Shown piece after piece: positions 23,493 through 31,980 of a stretch of DNA of 38,952 nt (position 1 is its first letter; each line of letters begins with the position of its first letter). Source of the stretch: Betaproteobacteria bacterium (GTDB lineage: Bacteria > Pseudomonadota > Gammaproteobacteria > Burkholderiales > SG8-41); NCBI GenBank assembly GCA_016202615.1, contig JACQOI010000326.1, forward strand, positions 1-38,952, given 5' to 3'. The notes below the pieces were generated by a model that worked only from the letters and a program-made list of their open reading frames with translations, did no database searches and was not told the DNA's origin. A program made the translations under genes and the position numbers.

Positions 23493-24418
23493 CGCGCCCC
23501 CCGCTGCGCCGCGAACCCCGGCTCGCCGGGCCCGGGCGGAACCGGGTTCTTGCCGAATACCAGGCTGTGCGGCTGTTCGTTGATTTCATACAGCAGCCGT
23601 TCGAGCCCGCGCGAAGAGCGCTGCAGATCTTCGAGCAGCAAATTCAGGCGCGGCAGGGATTCGTTCAGCATGGCCTCCGACAACGCGGTGCCGCTGGTGG
23701 TCAGCCGCTCGGCGCCTATTGCGGCGCGCTCGAACGAATCGACGCGCTGATTCAGGTTGGCGAGCAGCGTATCGGCACGCTTCAGCACGATGCCGGTGTC
23801 GTTCATCAGCGCCGGCAGCGCCTTCACCGTCGGCTCAATCGCACCCGCCAGCGAGGCCACCTTGCCCGAGGCCCGATCGAGGTTGCGCAGCGTGCTCGCG
23901 AGCTGTTTCTGGTTGTCATCGCTCAACAGCGTATTGACGCGCTTCGCGACCTGGTTGAAATTATCGATCATCTCCTGGCCTGACGCGCTGACGTTGTCGA
24001 AAAATGATGGCCGGACTTCGATGCGCGCCAGATTATCACCTTCGCCGACCAGCGGCTCGGGTTTGCCGCCGTCGTCATCGAGGATCACGTACGACAACCC
24101 GGTCACGCCCTGCGAGCCGAGCTGCGCGAAGGTGCCGCGGGTCAACGGCGTGCCGGTCCTGACCGTGATCTCGACCAGAATCGAGCGCGGCTCGAGCGGG
24201 TCGAAATCGATGCTGATGACCTTGCCGACCGTCACGCCGCGGTAGCGCACCGGCGCCTGCGGATTGAGCCCCGATACCGCATGGCGCGACACCAGCTGGT
24301 AGTTGCTGGTCTCGATGGTCTCGCCGCTGAACCACAGCGCCGCCGCGATCACGCCCAGCCCCAGCAGCAGCGTAAACAACCCCGCCGCGAGCGCATATGC
24401 CCTGTTTTCCATCGTCAC
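23489..24418 (-). CDS. MCE/MlaD-family lipid-transport substrate-binding protein
   Basis: This 309-residue protein has an N-terminal transmembrane anchor (ALAAGLFTLLLGLGVIAAALWF) and a single MCE domain. Landmarks are VSGLNPQAPVRYRGVTVGKV and LTRGTFAQLGSQGVTGLSYV, followed by a long helical tail. MCE proteins form hexameric rings in the periplasm that carry lipids. It sits between the ATPase and auxiliary lipoprotein genes. With a C-terminal helix of about 170 residues it is longer than E. coli MlaD and closer to the type found with an auxiliary lipoprotein. A second ATG at 24412 is an alternative start. Confidence 0.93.
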   Translation of the reverse strand: MTMENRAYALAAGLFTLLLGLGVIAAALWFSGETIETSNYQLVSRHAVSGLNPQAPVRYRGVTVGKVISIDFDPLEPRSILVEITVRTGTPLTRGTFAQLGSQGVTGLSYVILDDDGGKPEPLVGEGDNLARIEVRPSFFDNVSASGQEMIDNFNQVAKRVNTLLSDDNQKQLASTLRNLDRASGKVASLAGAIEPTVKALPALMNDTGIVLKRADTLLANLNQRVDSFERAAIGAERLTTSGTALSEAMLNESLPRLNLLLEDLQRSSRGLERLLYEINEQPHSLVFGKNPVPPGPGEPGFAAQRGAR

Positions 24419-24459
24419 ACCCCTTTACGTCAGATCCCGGACCCGGCCTGCGAACGGCG

Positions 24460-25242
24460 TCAGGTCAGGATAACGCTCCTGACCGCTTCCAGCGCGCGCC
24501 GGCCGCGTTCGCCCATGAAAAAATTGCGGATGAACGGGTGCGAATCGGCCACCACTTCGTCGAGCGTGCCGACGATGACCAGCCGTTGCTCGCACAATAC
24601 CGCGACCCGCGTCGACAGCGCCACCAGCGTGTCGAGGTCGTGCGTCACCATTACCACCGTCAGGTTGAGCTCGCGGTGCAGCTCCTGGACCAGCTTGACG
24701 AAGCTCTCGCTGCGGTCGGGATCGAGCCCGGCGGTCGGCTCGTCGAGAAACAGCAGTTCCGGCTCGAGCGCGAGCGAGCGAGCGAGCGCGATGCGCTTCA
24801 CCATGCCGCCCGACAATTCGGCCGGCATCTTGGTTGCATGGTACGGTTCGATGCCGACCATCTCGAGTTTCATCATCACCAGATCGTGGATCAGCTCCTC
24901 GTCGATCGTGCGCAGCTCGCGCAGCGGCAGCGCCACGGTGTCGAACACCGACAGCGCGCTGAACAGCGCGCCTTCCTGGAACAGCATGCCCCAGCGGTCG
25001 CGCAGCTTGCGCACCCCGTCCGGGTCGCTGCCGTGCAGCGACTTGCTGAATACGCACACCTCGCCGCGCGCCGGCGTCTCGAGGCCGAGCATCTGCCGCA
25101 GCAGCGTGGTCTTGCCGCTGCCGGAGCCGCCGACCAGCGACATGATCTCGCCGCGTTCCACATCGAGGTCAATGCCGCGATGAACGATATGGTCGCCAAA
25201 CTGCGTCCACAGCCCCTTGATCTCGATGATGCTGTCCGCCAT
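24460..25242 (-). CDS. MlaF-type ABC transporter ATPase
   Basis: This 260-residue ATPase energises the MlaE permease. Motifs: Walker A GGSGSGKTTL, signature LSGGMVKRIALARSL, Walker B LLFLDEPTAGLDP and the switch His in VMVTHDLDTL. FQEGALFSALSVFDTVALPL is typical of MlaF/TTG2A-type ATPases. The true start is ATG 25242, whose A is also the last base of the permease stop (TGATG); the 525-residue track frame is an artefact of an open upstream frame. Confidence 0.94.
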   Translation of the reverse strand: MADSIIEIKGLWTQFGDHIVHRGIDLDVERGEIMSLVGGSGSGKTTLLRQMLGLETPARGEVCVFSKSLHGSDPDGVRKLRDRWGMLFQEGALFSALSVFDTVALPLRELRTIDEELIHDLVMMKLEMVGIEPYHATKMPAELSGGMVKRIALARSLALEPELLFLDEPTAGLDPDRSESFVKLVQELHRELNLTVVMVTHDLDTLVALSTRVAVLCEQRLVIVGTLDEVVADSHPFIRNFFMGERGRRALEAVRSVILT

Positions 25243-26384
25243 CAGCTGATCCCCACGTCCTTGAACATGATCGCGAACACCGCATCGACGATGATAACGA
25301 CGGTGATCGAGGTCACCACCGAATTGGTGGTGCCGATGCCGAGGCTCTCGGTGTTGGGCTCGATGCGCAAGCCGAAGTGGCACGCGATGAGCGCGATCAG
25401 CAGGCCGAATACTACGCCTTTGCCGAGCCCCAGCCACAGGTTGGCAATCGGCACGGCGTCGGGCAGGCTCGACACGAAGTAGCTGTAGCCGATGCCGAGC
25501 TCGGCGCTCGCCGACACCATGCCGCCCAGCAGCGCGATCGCGTCGGTCCATAACACGATCAGCGGCATCGACACCGCGAGCGCCAGCATTTTCGGCAAAA
25601 TCAGCCGCAGCGTATGCGGGATACCCATCACCGCCATCGCGTCGAGCTCCTGTGTCACTCGCATGACGCCAAGCTGGGCGGTAATCGCCGACCCCGAGCG
25701 ACCGGCAATCAGGATTGCCGCCAGCACCGGGCCGAGCTCGCGGATCACGCTGATGCCGAGTATGTTTATGATAAACGCGTCCGCGCCGAACAGCTTCAGC
25801 TGCTGCGATGACAAATAGCTCAAAACCACGCCGATCAGGAACCCGACCAGCGCGGTGATGCCGAGCGCCTGGGCGCCGGTACGGTAGATATTGCTGGAAA
25901 TCTCGCGCCACGGAATGCGCGACGGCTGCCGCACCAGATAGGCGGTGTCGAGCACCACCTGGCCCAGCACCATGACCATGGCAGCGAGATGGTCGAGCAC
26001 GGACAGCAGCTTGCGCCCGATCACTATCACCACCCACAGCGGGTCGCGCGGCGCGTGCGGCGGCGCCGGCTCTGCCGGTATTTCAAGACGGCTGAACACC
26101 GGCTCGTGCTCGGGTTTGAGCACCAGCTTGGCGGCACGCCGCCGGCCCCACGCGCGCCACAGCAACATCGCGCCGGCATGATCAATCACGTCCACGCCGC
26201 TGAGATCCCACTGCGAAGTCTGGTCTGCCGCATATTCAGCGAGCCGCGGGGCGAGTTCGGCGAGCCGGCGCTCGAGCGCCTGCAGGTTCCAGGCGCCGCT
26301 CAATTCAAGGCGGCAGCTGCCGTCGGCGGCGATGATGCGCCGTAAATCGGGCGCCGGGGTCATCCGGGATGCGGGATCTGCCAT
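25242..26384 (-). CDS. MlaE-family permease with N-terminal STAS domain
   Basis: This 380-residue protein fuses a STAS-like domain (about residues 15-105, with ADQTSQWDLSGVDVIDHAG) to an MlaE permease. The MlaE part has five or so membrane helices and the family motif region ELGPVLAAILIAGRSGSAITAQLG, then VTQELDAMAVMGI. In E. coli the STAS part (MlaB) is a separate protein that stabilises the ATPase; here it is fused. The gene leads the operon permease, ATPase, MCE, lipoprotein, HIT. A TATAAT lies about 12 bases upstream of the ATG, so the leader is very short unless the internal ATG 26363 (MTPAPD) is used. Confidence 0.93.
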   Translation of the reverse strand: MADPASRMTPAPDLRRIIAADGSCRLELSGAWNLQALERRLAELAPRLAEYAADQTSQWDLSGVDVIDHAGAMLLWRAWGRRRAAKLVLKPEHEPVFSRLEIPAEPAPPHAPRDPLWVVIVIGRKLLSVLDHLAAMVMVLGQVVLDTAYLVRQPSRIPWREISSNIYRTGAQALGITALVGFLIGVVLSYLSSQQLKLFGADAFIINILGISVIRELGPVLAAILIAGRSGSAITAQLGVMRVTQELDAMAVMGIPHTLRLILPKMLALAVSMPLIVLWTDAIALLGGMVSASAELGIGYSYFVSSLPDAVPIANLWLGLGKGVVFGLLIALIACHFGLRIEPNTESLGIGTTNSVVTSITVVIIVDAVFAIMFKDVGIS

Positions 26385-26396
26385 AAGTGAGTGCTT

Positions 26397-26402
26397 ATTA
26401 TA
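26397..26402 (-). promoter_or_regulatory. Candidate -10 box of the MCE operon
   Basis: TATAAT on the minus strand (26402-26397) lies 12 bases before ATG 26384. No convincing -35 box is seen 16-18 bp upstream. Confidence 0.4.
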
Positions 26403-26542
26403 GTGCCACAGTGCGCGGAGTTTCCCGGCGTAGCCCCCTGATTGGAAAACGTTTTTATCCTATCTGTCCGGGCTGAATAAGTCAAAACCTAGTCGACCCC
26501 GGAAAAATGTGATGCGATGCAATAATTTTTTGTTGAAAAGGC

Positions 26543-26570
26543 TTGACATACCCTTTTCACGCCATATAAT
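26543..26570 (+). promoter_or_regulatory. Consensus sigma-70 promoter of the phasin gene
   Basis: TTGACA (26543-26548) and TATAAT (26565-26570) both match the consensus exactly, 16 bp apart. The start point should be near 26577, giving a leader of about 80 bases. The leader begins with TGCAATGCAGCA, a TGCA-rich motif that could be a PhaR-type repressor site (inference from the TGC-rich sites reported for phasin promoters). Confidence 0.8.
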
Positions 26571-26659
26571 ACGAATTGTGCAATGCAGCAAATATAGTCG
26601 TGAAACACCGGTTTCGTAGCAAGTCAATGATTGTTAAAGGTTTTTTAAAGGAGACCCCG

Positions 26660-27199
26660 ATGTATCAAGCCCCTGAACAACTGATGGCGTTGAACAAAGC
26701 CAATCTCGAAGCAGCTGTCCGCTTCGCTGGTATCGCGCTGGAAGGCGCAGAGCGCATGTTCGAACTGCAGCTGAAAGCGGCGAAAAGCGCGTTCGCCGAT
26801 GGCGTGCAGCAAGCCAAGGCGCTGGCCGAAGTAAAAGACCCGCAGGAATTCGCACAGCTCAGGAACACGCTGGTGCAGCCGAGCCTGGAAAAAGCGACCA
26901 ACTACGTCAAGAGCGTTTATGACGTGGCCGCCGCGACCCAGTCTGAAATCAACAAACTGGTCGAAGAGCAGGTGTCGGAATACAACAAGCAGGTCGTGAC
27001 GGCGCTCGATAAACTGGTGAAAACCGCGCCGGCCGGATCTGAAGTCGCGGTCGCAGCAGTGAAATCCGCGATCTCGGCGGTCAACTCGACCTACGACAAC
27101 CTGTCGAAATCGGCGAAGCAGTTTGCCGAAATGACCCAGGCCAACGTCGAAGCCGCGACCCATCAAACGATGCACGCGGGCAAGAAAAAAGCCGCTTAA
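26660..27199 (+). CDS. phaP: Phasin (Phasin_2 family), polyhydroxyalkanoate granule protein
   Basis: ATG 26660 follows AAAGGAG by 6 bases, giving 179 residues (MYQAPEQLMALNKANLEAAV). The protein is an amphipathic, largely helical, Ala/Lys/Glu/Gln-rich polypeptide without membrane segments and with a basic tail (HAGKKKAA), typical of betaproteobacterial phasins that coat PHB granules. The consensus promoter suggests abundant synthesis, as is known for phasins. No phaC, phaB or phaR gene is in the window. The track start at 26576 lies in the leader. Confidence 0.92.
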   Translation: MYQAPEQLMALNKANLEAAVRFAGIALEGAERMFELQLKAAKSAFADGVQQAKALAEVKDPQEFAQLRNTLVQPSLEKATNYVKSVYDVAAATQSEINKLVEEQVSEYNKQVVTALDKLVKTAPAGSEVAVAAVKSAISAVNSTYDNLSKSAKQFAEMTQANVEAATHQTMHAGKKKAA

Positions 27200-27266
27200 T
27201 TCTGACTTTCTTGGCGTCCTTGGCGGCTAATTCCGGTTCCACTTCAAGAGTTACATTATTTTCGCT

Positions 27267-27317
27267 GTAGGGTGCGCTTGCGCACCATCCGGCAATCGGT
27301 GCGCAAGCGCACCCTAC
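27267..27317. repeat. Perfect 20-bp inverted repeat (REP-like)
   Basis: GTAGGGTGCGCTTGCGCACC (27267-27286) and its exact reverse complement (27298-27317) flank an 11-base loop. It lies between the convergent phasin and CBS genes and may end both transcripts, though no T-run follows. The arm sequence is one I associate with intergenic repeats dispersed in proteobacterial genomes. Confidence 0.85.
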
Positions 27318-27355
27318 TCCACACATGCTTTTTTGATTTGGAAATGGAATAAGCC

Positions 27356-27784
27356 TCAGCGGTGGATGTACGACTCGAGCTGCTTGATCGTGAATTGCTG
27401 CTCGGAAATCGTTTCCTTGACCAGGTCCCCGATAGACAGCACCCCGATCAGCTTGCCTCCGTCCATCACCGGCAGGTGGCGGACACGCTTGTCGGTCATC
27501 AGCCCCATGCATTCCTCCACGCTTTGATCCGGATGTACGCATAAAACCTTGTCGGTCATGATCTCGCGCACCGGGGTGTCGAGCGATGACTTGCCCATGA
27601 GGATCACCTTGCGCGCGTAGTCGCGCTCGGTGATGATGCCAATCAACCGACCGGCGTCCGTCACCAGCAGCGCGCCGACGTTGTTCTCCGCCATCAGCTT
27701 GAGCGCGTCGAACACTCGCGCATCGGGCGCGATCGAAAGAATGCCGTGAGGCTTGGCCTGCAGCAGTTGCTTGAGCGTTTTCAT
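27356..27784 (-). CDS. CBS-pair domain protein
   Basis: ATG 27784 follows AAAGGAGG at good spacing, giving 142 residues; the longer track frame lacks support. Two CBS motifs fill the protein: about residues 10-65 (SIAPDARVFDALKLMAENNV ... GRLIGIITERDYARKV) and about 75-130 (VHPDQSVEECMGLMTDKRVRHLPV ... IGVLSIGDLV). Stand-alone CBS pairs bind adenosine nucleotides and act as regulators. The target is unknown. It is downstream of nothing obvious and convergent with phasin. Confidence 0.92.
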   Translation of the reverse strand: MKTLKQLLQAKPHGILSIAPDARVFDALKLMAENNVGALLVTDAGRLIGIITERDYARKVILMGKSSLDTPVREIMTDKVLCVHPDQSVEECMGLMTDKRVRHLPVMDGGKLIGVLSIGDLVKETISEQQFTIKQLESYIHR

Positions 27785-27869
27785 CGCGTCCTCCTTTGTG
27801 CCGTGGACCAGCAGTGCTGATCGTCTGAAGTTTAGCCCATCGGCGCGAGAAGGCAAGCGCCGGCGCGCC

Positions 27870-30800
27870 TCATGCCGAGCTGGATTTGGATTTGGCGCGC
27901 GGCTGGGAGAGCAGCCGTGCCACGGCCGCGGCGTCGACCGGCTTGCTGAAATGGTAGCCCTGCATCTCGTCGCAATCGTGATCGAGCAAAAAGCGATACT
28001 GCTCGTCGGTTTCGACCCCTTCCGCGATCACCTTCAGGCGCAGGCTGTGCGCCATCGCGATCACCGCGCACGTAATCGCGACATCGTCCTTGTCGCGGGG
28101 AATGTCAAGGATGAAGGAACGGTCGATTTTGACGCTGTCGATCGGAAAGCGCTTGAGATAGCCGAGCGATGAGTAACCGGTGCCAAAATCGTCGATTGCC
28201 ACGCTGACGCCTAATTCCTTGAGTTGCCGCAGCACATTGGCGGTGCGATCCGCGTTGTGCATCACCGTGCTTTCGGTGATTTCGAGCTCGAGCAGGCGCG
28301 GATCGAGCCCGCTTTCGCGCAGCACCGACGTGATGCTGGCGGCGAAATCCTCGCGCGCGAACTGGCGCGCCGAGAGGTTCACCGCCACGCTGATGGACGG
28401 AGCGCCTTTTTTGATCCACCCGCGTGCCTCGGTGCACGCAGTGCGCAGCACCCATTCGCCGATCGGCACGATCAGGCCGGTTTCCTCGGCCAGCGCGATG
28501 AACTGTGCGGGTGATACCATGCCGAGATCGGGATGCTGCCAGCGCACCAGCGCCTCGACACCGGTAATACGGCCGCTGCGGATGTCGATCTTCGGCTGGT
28601 AATGCAGCAGAAATTCCTGGCGCTCGACCGCGCGCCGCAGACTGGTTTCCAGCGCGAGCCGCTCGAACGTGTGCTGATTCATCTGCGCCGAGTAGAACTG
28701 GAAGGTGTTCTTGCCCTGTTCCTTGGCGCGATACATCGCGATATCGGCATTCTTGAGCAGCGCCTGCACGTCGTTGCCGTCGTCGGGATAGATACTGATG
28801 CCGATGCTCGCCGTGACGTGAAAATCCTGGCCCGACAACAGGAACTGCTGCGCCACGGTTTCCAGTATCTTCTGCGCCACACCGGCGACCTGCTGCGGAT
28901 CGCCGACTTCCTCGACCAGCACCACGAACTCGTCGCCGCCCTGGCGGCCGATGGTGTCGCCCTCGCGCAGGCAGTCGCGCAGCCGCAGCGCGAGTTCCTT
29001 GAGCAACAGGTCGCCCGCATCGTGGCCGAGCGTGTCGTTGATCACCTTGAAACGGTCGAGGTCGACGAACAGCACCGCCGCCGTCTTGTCGTAGCGATGC
29101 GCCTGCGCCAACGCCTGCGTCAGCCGTGCGTTGAACATCACGCGATTGGGCAGGCCGGTCAGCGGGTCGTGGTTGGCGAAAAAAGTCAGATGCGATTCCG
29201 CCTCCTTGCGCGCGATGAACTGGCCGATCTGGCTGCCCATGGTGTGTACGATCTGCATCAGGTCGGCATCGGGCTGCCGCACGCCGCGCCCGAAGAATTC
29301 CACCACGCCGTAGAACCGGCCGCCGATCAGGATCGGAAATCCGAACGCCGAGCGCAAACCGGCCTTGAGCGCATGCGCGCCGCGCCGCAGCGTTTTCTCC
29401 GCGGCAACGTCCGACATCCACACGGGCATGTTGATTGCCCACACCTTGCGCAACAGCCCTCCTCCTCCTCCTTCCGGCGCCTGGGTGCGCGCGCGGCTGT
29501 ATGCCGTGAACTGCTCGATCTCCGGATCCTGCACGCACCAGGTCTCGGCGCAACGCATCAGCTTCGCTTCGCCATCGAGCTCCCAGCGCGCGCCGTAGAC
29601 CCAGCCGTAGGCCCCGCCGATGATTCGCAGCACCTCCGGCAGCGCCTCGCCCACCGTGCGCGATTCGGCGAGCACGCGCGTGATCGCGTGTTCCGCCTGC
29701 AGCCGGCGCTCGATGCGCTTGCGCTCGCTCATGTCGCGGTAGGTCGCGCCGACGCCGACGATCTCGCCGCCGCCATCCCTGATCGGGAAGGCGGTGATCC
29801 AGACGTCGATCAGTCGCCCGTCCTTGGACCTGCGCACCGCCTCGTAATGACGCGGGGTGTCGGCTTGCCGGGCCTTCGCGTGGTTGATCTCAGCCAGCGA
29901 CTCTTCGCCGGGCGGGTAGATCAGCGCCGCTGCCCGCTGTCCGATGCTCTCGCGCGCGCTGTAGCCGAACATCCGCTCCGCCGCGGGGTTCCAGGTGACG
30001 ATACGGTTGTCCATGTCGGCGCTCACAATCGCATCATCGGTGCACTCGACGATTGCGGCGAGTTTCGCGTGCACCGCCGCGGCCCTTGCGCGCTCGATGA
30101 GCCGCGCCAGCGTGCCGGAAACGCTGTCGGCCGCCGCGATCAGGGCGGCATCCTCGGGCCGCGGCTCGTCCGCGAAAAACTCCAGGAAGGCAACGACCTC
30201 GTCGCGCACGATCACCGGAAGCGCGAATCCCGCTTTGATGCCTTGCGCGGCCGCGACCGACATGCCGCCGAATCCCGTAACGCGCGACAAGTCTTCGATC
30301 CACACCGGCTTCTTGTCTCGCAGCACCACGCTGATGAACTCGCCGGAATGGTCGAAGTAGTCGATGCCCTGCGAGGCGCGGACAAACTCCTGGAAGCGGC
30401 CGAGGTCTCGCGCGTGCCAAACGGAACGCTCGGGAATGCGCCCGGCCTTGCCCGGCGCATAGATGCCCAGCCGCCCCAGCGCCCAGCCCCCATGCTCGCA
30501 GATGCGCTCGAGGCAGGTGCGCATGGCAGCCTCCGGCGATGCCGCATCGTTCGCCGCGCGCGCCAGGGATTCGAGCAGGCGCGCGAGCGCGGTCTTGCGC
30601 TCCAGCTCGCGTTCGGCTTTCTTGCGCTCGGTGATGTCGGAAACCATCATCACCATGCCGTTGGGCGTGCCGTCGGCGTCACGCAGCGGCGCGGCCGAAA
30701 GGCTGACCGAAATCAGGTTGCCGTCCTTGCGCTGTCGCACCGCCTCGACATCGGCGAACTGCTCGCCGCGCAGAACCATCCGGCGGTAGCGCGCCCCTTC

Positions 30801-31712
30801 CTCCTGCTTGTCGGCGGGAACAGTCGGCACGAGTTGCCCGACCACTTGCTGCTCGCTCCAGCCGAAGATGCGCTCGGCGGCGCGATTCCAGCGTTTGACG
30901 ATGCCGTGCTCGTTCTGCACGATGATCGCGAGCGGCGATGCCTCGATCAGCGCCTCGAGCCGCGCCGTCGACTGCCGCAGCGCTTCCTCTATTTTTTTCT
31001 GCCGCTCGAGTTGCTCCGTCAGTTGGCGATTGGCGTCAACCGCCTGGCGGTTCGCCTCCGCCAGGCGCGCGACCAGCTCGCTGTTCTCGAAGCGCATGCG
31101 CAGCGAGGAAACGTGCGTTTCGTGCATGATCGGAAAAATGCCGAGCATCACCGCCGCAAACACCAGCAGCAGCACGCCCATCAACACATGAAGGTGGCCG
31201 CCCTGGATGAATACCGCGACCGTCAGCGGCAGCAGCGCCGGCAGCATGAAAGCGAGGAACGCGGGCTTCACCGGCGTCAGCACCACCAGCGCGCTCGCGA
31301 CCATGCCGCCGACCAGAAACACGATCAGGAACTGGTACAGGATCTCGCCCGGCGGAAACAGCACCGAGCCGAGCAGCCCCCACATGCACCCCATCGCGGC
31401 AGCGCCGGTGATAAAGCGGTTGGCCCAGAGTTGCGCCATCTGCGGCTGCGGTTCGCGCGCAGAGTACGCTTTATAGAGCGAGAAGCGCGCGGTAATGATC
31501 GCCGTCACCAGCACCAGCCAGACACCGAGCAACAACCGAGGCGCGACGTTCCACAGCGCAAACATCACGATCAGTGCATTGATCAGCGTGCCGGCGTAGC
31601 CCGGCCGTGACAGGCGATAGAGCAGGCGCACCTGGTCGGCATAAATCGCCGCCTCGCCGTGGTCCGGCCCTGAGCTTACCGACGTGCCGGCAGTATTTGA
31701 GATCTGAGCCAT
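27870..31712 (-). CDS. Membrane sensor diguanylate cyclase/phosphodiesterase (PAS-GAF-PAS-GAF-GGDEF-EAL)
   Basis: This 1280-residue protein has an N-terminal membrane region of about six helices (to about 190) and a coiled coil. These are followed by PAS (about 250-365, ending in MVSDITERKKAE), GAF (about 385-540), PAS (about 548-670, ending YRDMSERKRIE), GAF (about 680-835), GGDEF (about 843-1005) and EAL (about 1018-1270). GRQGGDEFVVL keeps an active cyclase signature. The EAL half has VEALVRWQHP, LEITESTVM, DDFGTGYSSL, VKIDRSF and AEGVET, so hydrolysis of c-di-GMP is also expected. A long antisense frame (28533-31610) is a composition artefact. It contrasts with the degenerate EAL protein at 19191. 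Confidence 0.95.
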   Translation of the reverse strand: MAQISNTAGTSVSSGPDHGEAAIYADQVRLLYRLSRPGYAGTLINALIVMFALWNVAPRLLLGVWLVLVTAIITARFSLYKAYSAREPQPQMAQLWANRFITGAAAMGCMWGLLGSVLFPPGEILYQFLIVFLVGGMVASALVVLTPVKPAFLAFMLPALLPLTVAVFIQGGHLHVLMGVLLLVFAAVMLGIFPIMHETHVSSLRMRFENSELVARLAEANRQAVDANRQLTEQLERQKKIEEALRQSTARLEALIEASPLAIIVQNEHGIVKRWNRAAERIFGWSEQQVVGQLVPTVPADKQEEGARYRRMVLRGEQFADVEAVRQRKDGNLISVSLSAAPLRDADGTPNGMVMMVSDITERKKAERELERKTALARLLESLARAANDAASPEAAMRTCLERICEHGGWALGRLGIYAPGKAGRIPERSVWHARDLGRFQEFVRASQGIDYFDHSGEFISVVLRDKKPVWIEDLSRVTGFGGMSVAAAQGIKAGFALPVIVRDEVVAFLEFFADEPRPEDAALIAAADSVSGTLARLIERARAAAVHAKLAAIVECTDDAIVSADMDNRIVTWNPAAERMFGYSARESIGQRAAALIYPPGEESLAEINHAKARQADTPRHYEAVRRSKDGRLIDVWITAFPIRDGGGEIVGVGATYRDMSERKRIERRLQAEHAITRVLAESRTVGEALPEVLRIIGGAYGWVYGARWELDGEAKLMRCAETWCVQDPEIEQFTAYSRARTQAPEGGGGGLLRKVWAINMPVWMSDVAAEKTLRRGAHALKAGLRSAFGFPILIGGRFYGVVEFFGRGVRQPDADLMQIVHTMGSQIGQFIARKEAESHLTFFANHDPLTGLPNRVMFNARLTQALAQAHRYDKTAAVLFVDLDRFKVINDTLGHDAGDLLLKELALRLRDCLREGDTIGRQGGDEFVVLVEEVGDPQQVAGVAQKILETVAQQFLLSGQDFHVTASIGISIYPDDGNDVQALLKNADIAMYRAKEQGKNTFQFYSAQMNQHTFERLALETSLRRAVERQEFLLHYQPKIDIRSGRITGVEALVRWQHPDLGMVSPAQFIALAEETGLIVPIGEWVLRTACTEARGWIKKGAPSISVAVNLSARQFAREDFAASITSVLRESGLDPRLLELEITESTVMHNADRTANVLRQLKELGVSVAIDDFGTGYSSLGYLKRFPIDSVKIDRSFILDIPRDKDDVAITCAVIAMAHSLRLKVIAEGVETDEQYRFLLDHDCDEMQGYHFSKPVDAAAVARLLSQPRAKSKSSSA

Positions 31713-31793
31713 GCGCGCGGAGCGCCCCGAAAGGTAGCAAGACGTTGCATTGTGACACGAACCGCCCGCCGCCGAGGGATTCGCCTTCGGCTC

Positions 31794-31980
31794 GGTGAAG
31801 GGTGAAGGGTGAGCGGTAAGCGGTAAGCGGTAAGCGGAAAAAGCATACTATGCTTCGCTATTAACCACTCACTGTTCACGGCTCACCGCTCACGGCTCAC
31901 GGCTCACTGGCTTTCTCCAGCACTTCGATCATGCGCGAGAAATCGGAGTTGCCGCCGCCGCTGCCGATGAGCGCATTGAT
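31794..31980. repeat. Heptamer array and inverted duplication, copy A
   Basis: Units GGTGAAG, GGTGAAG, GGTGAGC, GGTAAGC, GGTAAGC, GGTAAGC, GGAAAAA (31794-31842) face GTTCACG, GCTCACC, GCTCACG, GCTCACG, GCTCACT (31874-31908) in opposite sense, around AGCATACTATGCT. The second arm includes the stop and last codons of the beta-hydroxyacid dehydrogenase gene. The whole stretch to about 31980 recurs inverted at 33739-33899. Confidence 0.85.

Noticed and set aside
25243-26037. N-terminal extension of the ATPase frame
   Set aside because: Overlaps the permease gene; the ATPase start is at the TGATG junction.
28533-31610. 1025-codon plus-strand ORF
   Set aside because: Entirely antisense to the PAS/GAF/GGDEF/EAL gene, with the R/H/Q/D-rich composition of a GC-rich shadow frame and no domain.
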